A DNA stretch of 21,152 bases from JANNHK01 sp034408875 (GCA_034408875.1 JAWXCJ010000375.1:1-21152); one strand, 5' to 3'; positions 13,920 through 21,152 are shown, numbered from the stretch's first letter. Translations and numbers: made by a program. Notes: generated by a model from the letters alone, not told the origin.

Positions 13920-14741
13920 ATGACGACGATCCGTTACGAGGTCGACGGCCCGGTCGCGACCGTCACGCTGAACCGGCCCGAGGCGGCCAACGCCCAGAAC
14001 GCGGAGCTGATCGACGCGCTCGACGCTGCATTCGACACCGCCGAGGCCGACGACGAGATACGCGTTGTCGTCCTGGCTGCCGAGGGCAAGCACTTCTCGG
14101 CCGGCCACGACCTGAAGGAACTCCTCGCGGGCGAGGAGTACTGGGCCGCGATGCGCGACACGCCCGAAGGCAAGCTCCAGCACGAGCAGGTCATGTACTT
14201 CGACAAGCTCGTGCGCATCCGCGACTTCCGCAAGCCGACCGTTGCGGCGGTGCAGGGTGCGTGCTCCGCCGCGGGACTCATGCTCGCGACGATGTGCGAC
14301 CTCATCGTCGCCGCCGACGACGCGCAGTTCTCCAACCCGGTGCTGCGCATGTCGGGTGTCGGTGTCGAACTGTTGATCGAGCCGTGGGAACTGGGGCCAC
14401 GCAAGGCCAAGGAGTTCCTGCTCTGCGCGGAGACGTTCACCGCGACCGAAGCCGAGCGCTACGGCCTCGTCAACCGCGTCGTCCCCCGTGCCGACCTCGC
14501 GTCCGAAGCCCGGGCGATGGCCGACAAGGTCGCGCTCGTCCCGCCGCTCACCGCGCAGGCCGTCAAGGACTCGATCAACCACATGGTCGACCTCATGGGC
14601 CAGCGCGAGTCGTGGCGATACCACTTCATGCTCCACCAGTTCGTCTCGAACACGCCGACGGCGCTCGACAAGGTCGAGGCGCGCAAGCGGGGCGGAATGG
14701 ACGCGGTGAAGAAGGAGCAAGCGGGACCGACGAAGCCGTGA
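13920..14741 (+). CDS. Crotonase-superfamily protein lacking both hydratase glutamates (EchA-like)
   Basis: 273 residues with the crotonase fold: RPEAANAQNAELIDALDAAF, the first oxyanion segment HFSAGHDLKE (58-67) and the second ACSAAGLMLATMCDLIVAADDAQFSNP (114-140). Aligned on the MCD and AQF landmarks with rat enoyl-CoA hydratase, Glu144 is replaced by Met121 and Glu164 by Val141, so classic syn-hydration is unlikely. GVELLIEPWELGPRKAKEFLLCAE resembles a set of mycobacterial EchA paralogues that share these losses, as far as I recall. The oxyanion hole should still bind a CoA thioester, so isomerase, hydrolase, C-C lyase or accessory activity is possible. It leads an operon. Its stop overlaps the next start by 4 bp (GTGA). 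Confidence 0.9.
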   Translation: MTTIRYEVDGPVATVTLNRPEAANAQNAELIDALDAAFDTAEADDEIRVVVLAAEGKHFSAGHDLKELLAGEEYWAAMRDTPEGKLQHEQVMYFDKLVRIRDFRKPTVAAVQGACSAAGLMLATMCDLIVAADDAQFSNPVLRMSGVGVELLIEPWELGPRKAKEFLLCAETFTATEAERYGLVNRVVPRADLASEARAMADKVALVPPLTAQAVKDSINHMVDLMGQRESWRYHFMLHQFVSNTPTALDKVEARKRGGMDAVKKEQAGPTKP

Positions 14742-15931
14742 GCGGGCCGCTCGCGGGCGTGCGCGTCATCGACCTCGGTACCCGTATCGCGGCGCCGTTC
14801 TGCGCGGGGCTGCTCGGCGAGCAGGGCGCCGAGGTCATCAAGGTCGAACAACCCCGCGGCGGCGACTTCATGCGTGAGATCGGACCGTTCGTCGACAGCG
14901 ACGAGGGTCCGTATTCACTGTTCTGGGCGGTCGAAGGGCGGGGCCGCAAGAGTGTCACGCTCGACCTGCGCACGCCCGAGGGGCAGGATCTGTTCCGCCG
15001 GCTCGCGGCGACCACCGACGTCGTCGTCGAGAACTTCCGGCCGGGCACGCTCGAGCAGTGGCACATCGCGCCCCCCGACCTCGACGAGCGCCTCGTCACC
15101 GTGCGCATCTCGATGTTCGGCCAGCACGGCCCCTACGCGCCGCGTCCGGGTCTCGACCGCGTCGGCATCGGCTACGGAGGCCTTCTCCATCTCACCGGCT
15201 ACCCGGACCGCCCGCCCGTGCGCGTCGGCGTCACCATCTCCGACTACCTCACCGGCGTGTTCGCCGCCCAGGCCGCGGCGTGCGCGTTGTACGCGCGCGA
15301 CGCGCGTGGCGGTTCCGGTGCTGTCATCGACGCCGCCCTGTACGGCGCGGTGCTGCGCATCCTCGAATGGACGCTCCCCGCCTATGACCGGCTCGGCATC
15401 GTGCGCAGCCGCGAGGGCAATCGGCTGGCGAACTCGGCGCCACTCGACAACTACCCGACTCGCGACGGCAAGTACGTGTGCATCGTCGCCGGTTCCGACG
15501 CGAACTTCGCCCGCCTGTCCAAGGCGATGGACCGGACCGACCTGCTCGACGACCCGCGCTTCACCAAGCTGATCGACCGGGCCGCGCACGGCGATCTCAT
15601 CAACGGCATCGTGGCCGAGTGGACGGTGACCCTCGATGCGCCCGACATCGAGCAGCGCTGCGTCGCCCACGACGTGCCCGTCGCGACCGCGTACACCGCG
15701 GCCGACATCTTCGCCGACCCGCACATGGCCGAACGCGGCGACCTCGTGTCGGTCGATGATCCGGTCATCGGCCCGATCCGCCAGCAGGCACCGTTCCCGC
15801 GCCGAGCCGGCGAGACGCCGGCCGCGCCCGCGGGCGCGCCCCGTTTGGGTGCACATACGCGCGAGGTGCTGTCGGAGATCGGCGTCACCGCCGACGATCT
15901 CGACGCACTCGCCGAGAAGGGCGTCGTGTGA
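14738..15931 (+). CDS. Class III CoA-transferase (CaiB/BaiF family)
   Basis: 397 residues starting at a GTG that overlaps the crotonase stop. The N-terminal GPLAGVRVIDLGTRIAAPFCAGLLGEQGAEVIKVEQPRGGD is the family's Rossmann-like opening. KSVTLDLRTPEGQDLFRRL and VVENFRPGTLEQW follow, and the catalytic Asp169 is found in GVTISDYLTGVFAAQA, the residue number it has in formyl-CoA transferase. The C-terminal region (PVATAYTAADIFADPHMAERGDLVSV) is the usual CaiB small-domain ending. The enzyme moves CoA between two carboxylic acids through an aspartyl-CoA thioester, giving ATP-free activation of the pathway substrate. In this operon it most likely activates or recycles the acid handled by the crotonase, DUF35 and thiolase proteins. 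It interlocks as a dimer in known members. Confidence 0.93.
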   Translation: MSGPLAGVRVIDLGTRIAAPFCAGLLGEQGAEVIKVEQPRGGDFMREIGPFVDSDEGPYSLFWAVEGRGRKSVTLDLRTPEGQDLFRRLAATTDVVVENFRPGTLEQWHIAPPDLDERLVTVRISMFGQHGPYAPRPGLDRVGIGYGGLLHLTGYPDRPPVRVGVTISDYLTGVFAAQAAACALYARDARGGSGAVIDAALYGAVLRILEWTLPAYDRLGIVRSREGNRLANSAPLDNYPTRDGKYVCIVAGSDANFARLSKAMDRTDLLDDPRFTKLIDRAAHGDLINGIVAEWTVTLDAPDIEQRCVAHDVPVATAYTAADIFADPHMAERGDLVSVDDPVIGPIRQQAPFPRRAGETPAAPAGAPRLGAHTREVLSEIGVTADDLDALAEKGVV

Positions 15932-16305
15932 AGGCGATCCACGACGGGCTGTTCGACCTGAACGACGACGGGACGATCGACCTCGTTGGCGGGTACTCCC
16001 CCGGCAGCGGCCACTACCACTTCCCGCTCCTCGACACGTGTCCGTATTCGGGCGCGACCGACATCGAACGAGTGACGCTTTCGCGCGCGGGCGCGTTGTG
16101 GGCGTGGACTGCGGTCACCGCGGCACCACCCGGCTACGAAGGCCCGGTGCCGTACGGGTTCGGTGTCGTCGAGTTGACCCGGGAACGGCTGCGCATCGTC
16201 ACCCGGTTGGTCGAGTCAGACCCGGGCCGCCTCGAGTTCGGTCAGCCGATGACCCTCGTCGCTGATTCGCTCCCGGGTGAGGTGGTGACGTGGGCGTTTC
16301 GGTAG
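15928..16305 (+). CDS. DUF35 OB-fold protein with degenerate zinc ribbon
   Basis: 125 residues, GTG start overlapping the CoA-transferase stop (GTGA). Residues ~55-125 are an OB fold typical of DUF35: AGALWAWTAVTAAPPGYEGPVPYGFGVVEL, RIVTRLVESDP, GQPMTLVADSLPGEVVTWAFR. In standard members a rubredoxin-like ribbon with two CxxC pairs precedes this. Here that segment reads YSPGSGHYHFPLLDTCPYSG, so just one of four cysteines (Cys38) is left and zinc binding by the usual site is ruled out. DUF35 proteins partner thiolase-like enzymes, for example ChsH2 with the aldolase Ltp2 in steroid side-chain removal, and form stable complexes with them. The thiolase gene 73 bases downstream is the obvious partner. 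It is likely a structural or CoA-docking subunit; not an enzyme on its own. Confidence 0.82.
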   Translation: MKAIHDGLFDLNDDGTIDLVGGYSPGSGHYHFPLLDTCPYSGATDIERVTLSRAGALWAWTAVTAAPPGYEGPVPYGFGVVELTRERLRIVTRLVESDPGRLEFGQPMTLVADSLPGEVVTWAFR

Positions 16306-16378
16306 AGGCGAGAGGTCCGCAGGCGCGGTCCGTGTCTCAGCGCCACACGGGTGGTCGAGCGCCGGAGGCCGGAGCCGC

Positions 16379-17479
16379 ATGAACGTAGAAATCGCGGGCG
16401 TCGGCATCCACCCGTTTGGACGCTTCGAGGGCGTGACCAACACCGACATGGGGGTGCACGCGGTGCGCTGCGCGCTCGCCGAAGCGGGCGACCCGCCGTT
16501 CCAGGCCGCGTTCTGCGGCACCGCGTACGGCGGCGTCGCGTCGGGGCACAAGGTGCTGGGCGCGATCGCGAAGACCGGCGTACCGATCGTCGACGTCGAA
16601 GCCGGGTGCGCCAGCGGCGGCGCCGCGTTGCAACTCGCGGCGGGGGCGATCCGCGCCGGTCAGTACGAGTGCGCGCTCGTGTTCGGCGTCGAGAAAATGC
16701 CGAAGGGCATCATCCGGTCGTCGTTCTTCGAACCGTGGCGCGAAGAAGGCGGCTTGGCCGCGACGCCCGCGTACTTCGCGTTGCGCGCCCAGCGGCTGCT
16801 GCGCGAAGCGGGGCTCACCAAGGACCACCTGGCACACGTCGTCGTGAAGAACCGGCGCCACGGCGTGCACAACCCGAACGCTATGTTTCGCAAGGAAGTG
16901 ACCGTCGACGAGGTGCTCGCGTCGCGCGTCGTGAGCGAACCGTTGCACCTCTGGATGCTGTGCTCGCCCAACGAGGGCGCGGCCGCGGTTGTGCTGCGCC
17001 GGGGCTCGGGATCGGGCGTGACGCTCGCATCGGCCCGGTTACGTTCCCACCTGCCCGGCAGCGTGCTGGGCGAAGCGACGCCACTCGCGGGCATCGACGA
17101 TGCCGACATCACTCCCCCGTCGACACTCGCGGTCGACGACGCCTACGCAGAAGCCGGCATCGGCCCCGACGATGTCGACGTGGTCGAGTGCCAGGACACC
17201 GACGCCGCCCGTGAACTGCTCGCGTACCAGGAGTTGCGGCTGTGCGCGCCCGGCGACCAGGCGAAGGTTCTCGTCGAACGGGGCGACACGATCAACCCGA
17301 GCGGCGGCCTGCTCTCCAAGGGCGAACCCCTCGGCGCATCAGGCCTCGGCCAGGTCGTCGAACTCGTGCACCAGCTCCGCGGCGAAGCGGGCCCCCGTCA
17401 GGTCGAGAACGCGCGCGTCGGCCTCGCCCACACCGTCGGCCGCGGCGCCAACGCCTGCTGCGTCATCGTCACCCGCTAG
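16379..17479 (+). CDS. Thiolase-like protein (lipid-transfer / Ltp-type)
   Basis: 366 residues with a thiolase double fold. Cys77 in VEAGCASGGAALQLAAGAI occupies the nucleophile position, VVKNRRHGVHNPNAMFRKEVT gives His161/His164, and INPSGGLLSKGEPLGASGLGQVVEL is the C-terminal motif. In biosynthetic and degradative thiolases that motif has a catalytic His (GHP); here it is Glu316 (GEP). C-terminal NACCVIV replaces the usual CxG loop. These changes and the adjacent DUF35 gene point toward the SCP-x/Ltp group, in which some members, such as Ltp2, are retro-aldolases on CoA esters. The start at 16379 has GGAGG (16364-16368) 10 bases upstream. The TAG overlaps the stop of the convergent transporter gene. 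Thiolytic activity remains possible because Cys77 is kept. Confidence 0.88.
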   Translation: MNVEIAGVGIHPFGRFEGVTNTDMGVHAVRCALAEAGDPPFQAAFCGTAYGGVASGHKVLGAIAKTGVPIVDVEAGCASGGAALQLAAGAIRAGQYECALVFGVEKMPKGIIRSSFFEPWREEGGLAATPAYFALRAQRLLREAGLTKDHLAHVVVKNRRHGVHNPNAMFRKEVTVDEVLASRVVSEPLHLWMLCSPNEGAAAVVLRRGSGSGVTLASARLRSHLPGSVLGEATPLAGIDDADITPPSTLAVDDAYAEAGIGPDDVDVVECQDTDAARELLAYQELRLCAPGDQAKVLVERGDTINPSGGLLSKGEPLGASGLGQVVELVHQLRGEAGPRQVENARVGLAHTVGRGANACCVIVTR

Positions 17480-18957
17480 CCGACGCGGTCGTTGTAGTCC
17501 TCGATCGCTTCGTTCGAACCCTCGGTCGCTTGGGCGAGCGCGTCCTCGGGGGGCAAACCCTCGGCGAACATTGCCGCGATGGCGTCGATGACCGCGCCGC
17601 GCATGCCTTCGCCGCGCGCACCGGCCGGCCCGAGCACCGGTCCGGCAGTCGCGAGGTTGTCGGCGCCCGCGAGGAGCTGGTCGTACGCGACCTTCAACTC
17701 GGGTTGCTCGACCCAGCGTTCGACGAGCGGCGAGATCGTGGTCGACGCTTCACGAATCGGGATGTAGCCCGTCGCGGCAGCCCACTCCGACTGCGTCTGC
17801 TCGTCGGCGAGGAACTCCGCGAACTTCCACGCGGCGGCCTGCTCGGCGTCGCTCGACCGGTTCACGACGTAGTTCGATGCCCCACCCACGAGCACACCCC
17901 CGTCGGCGCTCGCGGGGCCGGGCATCGGCGCTGCACCGAGATCGACGTTGGCGTACTGCCCTTGGTCGAACAACTGGAAGATGGTGCCGAGCGCGGCCGA
18001 CGAGTCGATAGTCATCGCCGACTCGTTGTTGGGAATCGCGACGTAGTGCTCGAGGTCGCCCGTGCCGGTGGATACGAGCAGGCCATCCTTTTCCATGTCG
18101 GAAAGCCACGTGTAGAGCGCGAGACCGGTCTCGTTGTCGAACGCCACCGCGGTCGCGCGCGCGTCGCGCCCGTTCCCGTTGTTCACGTATTCCTCACCGG
18201 CCTTGGCCATCCACTGTTCCGTGAACCAGGCGTCGGTCTTGAACGAAATCCCGTGCGTCGCCACGCCGCTGTCGACGATCGCTTGCGAGGTCTCGCGCAC
18301 TTCTTCGAGCGTCGTGGGAGGCGCTTCGGGGTCGAGGCCGGCCGCGGTGAAGGCCGTCTTGTTGTAGTAGAGGATCGGGTTCGAGACGTTGAACGGCATC
18401 GCGTACTGAATGCCTTCGACGGTGTATCGCGTCAGCACGCCTTCGATGATGCCGCTCGTGTCGTAGTCGGCGGCCGCGATGCACGCCGCCGCGGGCACGA
18501 TCGACTGCGAGTCGATGAGCAGTTGCAGGTTGGTTTCCTCGCCCTGGTACAGGTCGGGCAACTCGTCGGTGCTGAGCCCCGCGGTGTAGCGCGTCAGGTT
18601 CTCGGGGTAGCTGGGCGACGCCGAGAGGGTGACGCGCACGTCGGACTGCGACGCGTTGAACTCGTCGGTGAGTCGGATGAGTTCTTCTTCGTTGGCTCGC
18701 GTCATGGCGTGCCAATACTCGATCTCGACCGGCTTGTCGGCGTCGGTGAGCGCGTCGACCGGGCACAACGACGGATCGACTTCGGCCGCGTCGTCGTCGC
18801 CGGACGCGGCGGTGCCGTCGGTGGATGTGTCGTCGGTGGATGTGTCGTCGGTGGATGTGTCGTCGGTGGATGTGTCGTCGTCGTCATCGCCGCCACCGCA
18901 GCCGCCGGCGACAAGCGCCACCGCGAGCACGAGGGGGAGCCATCGCATAGGTCGCAT
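17476..18957 (-). CDS. UgpB-like ABC transporter substrate-binding lipoprotein
   Basis: 493 residues. Signal peptide with lipobox VAGGC (Cys20), then GGGDDDDD and a linker with four DTSTD repeats before the binding domain at about residue 60. The extracellular solute-binding family 1 fold is clear: VEIEYWHAMTRANEEELIRLTDEFNASQSDVRVTL, then GIQYAMPFNVSNPILYYNKTAFTAAGLDP, the hallmark of UgpB-type proteins, and a long C-terminal lobe with GGASNYVVNRSSDAEQAAAWKFAEFL. Family members bind glycerol-3-phosphate or its diesters, or oligosaccharides; the exact ligand cannot be told. It is the last gene of the minus-strand operon, 12 bases after the permease, with AGAAGGGC as ribosome site. That end position, after the permeases, differs from E. 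coli ugpBAEC but is common elsewhere. Confidence 0.93.
   Translation of the reverse strand: MRPMRWLPLVLAVALVAGGCGGGDDDDDTSTDDTSTDDTSTDDTSTDGTAASGDDDAAEVDPSLCPVDALTDADKPVEIEYWHAMTRANEEELIRLTDEFNASQSDVRVTLSASPSYPENLTRYTAGLSTDELPDLYQGEETNLQLLIDSQSIVPAAACIAAADYDTSGIIEGVLTRYTVEGIQYAMPFNVSNPILYYNKTAFTAAGLDPEAPPTTLEEVRETSQAIVDSGVATHGISFKTDAWFTEQWMAKAGEEYVNNGNGRDARATAVAFDNETGLALYTWLSDMEKDGLLVSTGTGDLEHYVAIPNNESAMTIDSSAALGTIFQLFDQGQYANVDLGAAPMPGPASADGGVLVGGASNYVVNRSSDAEQAAAWKFAEFLADEQTQSEWAAATGYIPIREASTTISPLVERWVEQPELKVAYDQLLAGADNLATAGPVLGPAGARGEGMRGAVIDAIAAMFAEGLPPEDALAQATEGSNEAIEDYNDRVG
18817..18876. repeat. Four perfect tandem copies of a 15-bp unit
   Basis: The plus-strand unit GTCGGTGGATGTGTC occurs four times head to tail without mismatch, encoding four DTSTD units on the minus strand in the linker after the lipobox of the substrate-binding protein. 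In-frame, low-complexity and free of structure, it can gain or lose copies without harming the protein. Confidence 0.95.
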
Positions 18958-18969
18958 GGTGTTGCCCTT

Positions 18970-19824
18970 CTAACCCTTGACGGCGCCGGCCGTGAGGCCG
19001 CGCACGAGCTGCTTCTGGAACACGATAAGCAATACGAACAGTGGAATGGACGCGAGGACGAGCGCCGCGAAGGCAACGTTCACCTGGTCGACGCTCCCCT
19101 CGCTGACGAAGCCGAGGCCGACCTGCACCGTTCGGTGGTCTTCGGTCGAGGCCACGAGGGGCCACAGGTACTGGTTCCACGCCCCGAAGAAGGCGAACAG
19201 ACCCAGTGCCGCGATCGACGGCCGGGCGAGGGGAATGGCGACCCGGGTGAGGAACCGGAAATGGCCGTACCCGTCGAGCGCGGCGGCGTCGCGCAGGTCA
19301 CGGGGCAACGACAGGAACGCCTGGCGCACGAGGAACGCACCGAAGCCGGTCGCGAGGAAGGGCAAGGCGAGGCCGCCGTAGGTGTCGAAACCGACGTAGT
19401 CGCCGACCAGGGGAAGGTCGCCGAAATCGGTGATGGTGTCGAGGTTGACGAAGAACACGACCTCGAAGGGGATCATCATCGTCGTGAGAAACACGACGAA
19501 AAGCGTGCGCTTGAGTGGGAAGTCGAGGAACGCAAACGCGTACGCCGCGAGTACCGCGGTGACGACCTGGCCGGCGACGATCAACGTTGTGACGACGACG
19601 CTGTTCCCCAAGTATTCGCCGATGTGGCCGTCGTTCCACGCGGTCGAGTACCCGCCCCACAGCGCATCGCCGGGTGAGACCCAGAAGTTCGCCTTCTTCA
19701 GGAGCTGCTCGGGCGGAAGAAGCGAGTTGACGACCATCATGTACAACGGGAACACGAACATCAGCGCCAGCACGGTGAGCGTCGCGTAGCGCCCCGCGGT
19801 GCGGTACCACCTCCTACCGCTCAT
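18970..19824 (-). CDS. UgpE/MalG-like ABC transporter permease
   Basis: 284 residues with six predicted membrane helices, the first at ~15-34 (LTVLALMFVFPLYMMVVNSLL). The cytoplasmic EAA loop reads DAAALDGYGHFRFLTRVAIPLARP, which couples to the ATPase. NQYLWPLVASTEDHRTVQVGL is a typical UgpE/MalG segment. It would form a heterodimeric channel with the next permease. Its ATG at 19824 overlaps the end of that gene by 11 bp. An AGGAGG within codons 4-5 resembles a ribosome site but no suitable start follows it, so I keep the overlapping ATG. The C-terminus QKQLVRGLTAGAVKG is a standard family ending. Confidence 0.93.
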   Translation of the reverse strand: MSGRRWYRTAGRYATLTVLALMFVFPLYMMVVNSLLPPEQLLKKANFWVSPGDALWGGYSTAWNDGHIGEYLGNSVVVTTLIVAGQVVTAVLAAYAFAFLDFPLKRTLFVVFLTTMMIPFEVVFFVNLDTITDFGDLPLVGDYVGFDTYGGLALPFLATGFGAFLVRQAFLSLPRDLRDAAALDGYGHFRFLTRVAIPLARPSIAALGLFAFFGAWNQYLWPLVASTEDHRTVQVGLGFVSEGSVDQVNVAFAALVLASIPLFVLLIVFQKQLVRGLTAGAVKG

Positions 19825-20692
19825 ACGTCACCCGCCGTTCGAGGAACCGCAGCTGCACGACTGTCAGCAGGAGCGTGATCGCGAACAACGCCATCGCGTA
19901 CGCGGCCGCGGCACCTTGGTCGGGCGGGTTGCCGAGCGCGGTGGTCTTGATCGCGTACGTGAGCACGTTCGTGCGGTCGCCGGGTCCGCCTTCGGTCAAG
20001 AGGTCGACCTGGGCGAACGCCTGGAACGCCAGGATCGACCCGACGACGACGGCGAACAGGAGGGTCGGTGAAAGCAGCGGCATCGTCACCCGGAAGAACC
20101 GGCGGAACGCACCGGCCCCGTCGACACGTGCCGCTTCGAGTAGCTCGTCGGGCACGGCCTGGAGCCCGGCCGAGATGACAATGAACGAGAGGCCGAGGTT
20201 CTGCCAGATCGTGACGCCGCACACCGCGATGAACGCCAGCCGAGGGTCGTCGAGTACGGGGGTCTCACCCTCGCGGTTCAACAGCTTCGTGAGCACGCCG
20301 AGCTGTTGGTTGAACAGCGTGAAGAACAACACCGATGCCACCGCGATGGAGGTCGCAACTGTCGACGAGAAGATCGTGCGGTAGACCCCAATGCCTCGCA
20401 GGCGTTGATGCCCTACGACCGCGAGCAGCACTCCCAGGGAGATGCCGACGGGTACGGTGAAGACTGCGAACTTGACCGTGACGAAGAGGCTGTTGCGGAA
20501 GTCGTCCGACCTCCACTCGTCGAGGTACTGATCGAGGCCGACCCAGGTGGAGTCGCCGCCGAACAGCGGCTGCTCGAACAACCCGAGCCACGCCGTGCGC
20601 ACGAACGGGTAGAAGATGAACGTTCCGAACACCAGGAGCGCGGGCAACACCAGCGCGTAGCCGAGCAGCGCTTCCCGCACGCGCCGGCTCAC
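19814..20692 (-). CDS. UgpA/MalF-like ABC transporter permease
   Basis: 292 residues, six membrane helices, the first at ~10-30 (LLGYALVLPALLVFGTFIFYPFVRTAWLGLFE). The EAA loop is intact: ELLEAARVDGAGAFRRFFRVTMPLLSPT. TEGGPGDRTNVLTYAIKTTAL before the last helices is characteristic of UgpA-like carbohydrate permeases. It forms the channel with the UgpE-like partner. Translation starts at a GTG within GTGA, overlapping the ATPase stop by 4 bp, so the three membrane-complex genes are tightly coupled. Confidence 0.93.
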   Translation of the reverse strand: MSRRVREALLGYALVLPALLVFGTFIFYPFVRTAWLGLFEQPLFGGDSTWVGLDQYLDEWRSDDFRNSLFVTVKFAVFTVPVGISLGVLLAVVGHQRLRGIGVYRTIFSSTVATSIAVASVLFFTLFNQQLGVLTKLLNREGETPVLDDPRLAFIAVCGVTIWQNLGLSFIVISAGLQAVPDELLEAARVDGAGAFRRFFRVTMPLLSPTLLFAVVVGSILAFQAFAQVDLLTEGGPGDRTNVLTYAIKTTALGNPPDQGAAAAYAMALFAITLLLTVVQLRFLERRVTYER

Positions 20693-21152
20693 GAGTCGAC
20701 CCGTTCCCCCGTCGCGACGGCGAAGGTGTGAAGATCGGCGGTGGTCGCGCTCAGCGCAACGGTCGCGTCGACCGCGGGCTGATCGTCGTCGGTGGCCTGG
20801 CGCACGATCACGATGCTGCCGTCGGACAACCGGCAGCCGATGTGGCGCTCGTGACCAAGCGACTCGACCGCAATCACGAGACCCGACACGAGCTCCTGGC
20901 CGCCGAAGTGCAGGTGTTCCGGTCGGACACCGACAACGACGTCGTCGCCGCGCCCCACCAGTCCGCCGGCGATCATGTTCATCGGCGGGTTTCCGATGAA
21001 CTCGGCGACGAACCGGTTGGCCGGCCGGAGGTAGACCTCTTGGGGCGGCCCAACTTGTTGCAGCACGCCGTCGCTCATGATCGCGATGCGGTGGCCCATC
21101 GTCATCGCTTCGGTTTGGTCGTGCGTGACGTAGATGACGGTCGCTTCCAACC
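20689..21152 (-). CDS. UgpC/MalK-like ABC transporter ATPase, N-terminal part outside window
   Basis: Only the last ~154 residues are present. They start just before the H-loop (VIYVTHDQTEAMTMGHRIAIMSDG) and continue through VLQQVGPPQEVYLRPANRFVAEFIGNPPMNMI, which marks the MalK/UgpC/MsmK group. A C-terminal TOBE regulatory domain follows (VVVGVRPEHLHFGGQEL ... VESLGHERHIGCRLSDGSIVIVRQ). The Walker A, Q-loop, signature and Walker B motifs must lie beyond the window end. The protein would drive uptake by the two adjacent permeases. A TTG at 21150 is an internal Leu codon, not a start. Confidence 0.95.
   Translation of the reverse strand, partial: LEATVIYVTHDQTEAMTMGHRIAIMSDGVLQQVGPPQEVYLRPANRFVAEFIGNPPMNMIAGGLVGRGDDVVVGVRPEHLHFGGQELVSGLVIAVESLGHERHIGCRLSDGSIVIVRQATDDDQPAVDATVALSATTADLHTFAVATGERVDS

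Noticed and set aside
13863..14720. Long N-terminal extension of the hypothetical minus-strand gene
   Set aside because: It would run antisense through the crotonase and has no conserved pattern; starts near 13862-13904 fit the gene borders.
13898..14737. Possible fusion of an N-terminal segment to the CoA-transferase
   Set aside because: The extra sequence is an out-of-frame shadow of the crotonase gene; the GTG at 14738 gives a standard CaiB N-terminus.
16306..16378. Gap between DUF35 and thiolase genes searched for a promoter, small ORF or hairpin
   Set aside because: It contains only the thiolase ribosome site (GGAGG at 16364-16368); no TANNNT box at a useful place and no strong stem were found.
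18817..18876. The 15-bp tandem repeat considered as iterons of a replication origin
   Set aside because: It is in frame within a lipoprotein linker, encodes DTSTD units, and has no AT-rich region or replication gene nearby.
17477..21152. Transporter operon considered as part of the catabolic pathway's uptake system
   Set aside because: UgpB-type binding proteins take glycerol-phosphates or sugars, the genes are on the opposite strand, and nothing in the sequence ties them to the CoA genes. Proximity alone is not enough.

Overview
This window is GC-rich, densely packed bacterial DNA. It is most likely from an actinobacterium, with an Acidimicrobiia-type lineage as my best guess. That guess rests on the base composition, the many GTG/TTG starts and 4-bp start/stop overlaps, the stock of CoA-dependent catabolic genes (two acyl-CoA dehydrogenases, a crotonase, a CoA-transferase, a DUF35 protein, a thiolase, a P450), TANNNT -10 boxes placed for leaderless mRNAs, and lipoproteins with a poly-Asp stretch after the lipobox. 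No rRNA, tRNA, CRISPR, transposase or phage gene was seen, and no gap longer than 300 bases lacks a gene.

Layout. (1) 2-457 (+) is the 3' part of a secreted repeat lipoprotein. (2) 454-2673 (-) is an operon of a hotdog thioesterase-like protein, an acyl-CoA dehydrogenase without a recognisable catalytic Glu, and a one-domain FAS1-type dehydratase. (3) 2737-4032 (+) is citrate synthase, followed by a long hairpin. (4) 4147-8818 (+) is an operon of a TetR regulator, two unrelated metal-dependent amidohydrolases and a cytochrome P450. A palindrome covers the regulator's start codon. (5) A His-rich lipoprotein of unknown function (8815-9402, -) diverges from a large Cys-type sulfatase (9428-11674, +). 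The gap is 25 bp and holds two overlapping opposite -10 boxes. A perfect 19-bp hairpin follows the sulfatase. (6) 11743-13329 (+) holds a full-length acyl-CoA dehydrogenase and a cupredoxin lipoprotein. (7) 13353-13862 (-) is an unrecognised protein. (8) 13920-17479 (+) runs crotonase, class III CoA-transferase, DUF35 OB-fold protein, thiolase. (9) 17476-21152 (-) is a UgpB/E/A/C-type ABC importer, cut at the window edge within its ATPase.

How the parts may work together. Regions 2, 6 and 8 together supply most step types of a beta-oxidation-like side-chain pathway: CoA activation by CoA transfer, dehydrogenation, hydration, and retro-aldol or thiolytic cleavage. P450, sulfatase and amidohydrolases could remove or expose groups on a larger substrate before that, and citrate synthase would take up the acetyl-CoA. 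This is inference; no substrate can be read from the sequence.

The items most worth a second look are the crotonase / CoA-transferase / DUF35 / thiolase module, in which several canonical residues are replaced; the TetR-amidohydrolase-amidohydrolase-P450 operon; the His-rich lipoprotein; the shared bidirectional promoter at 9403-9427; and the two long intergenic hairpins.
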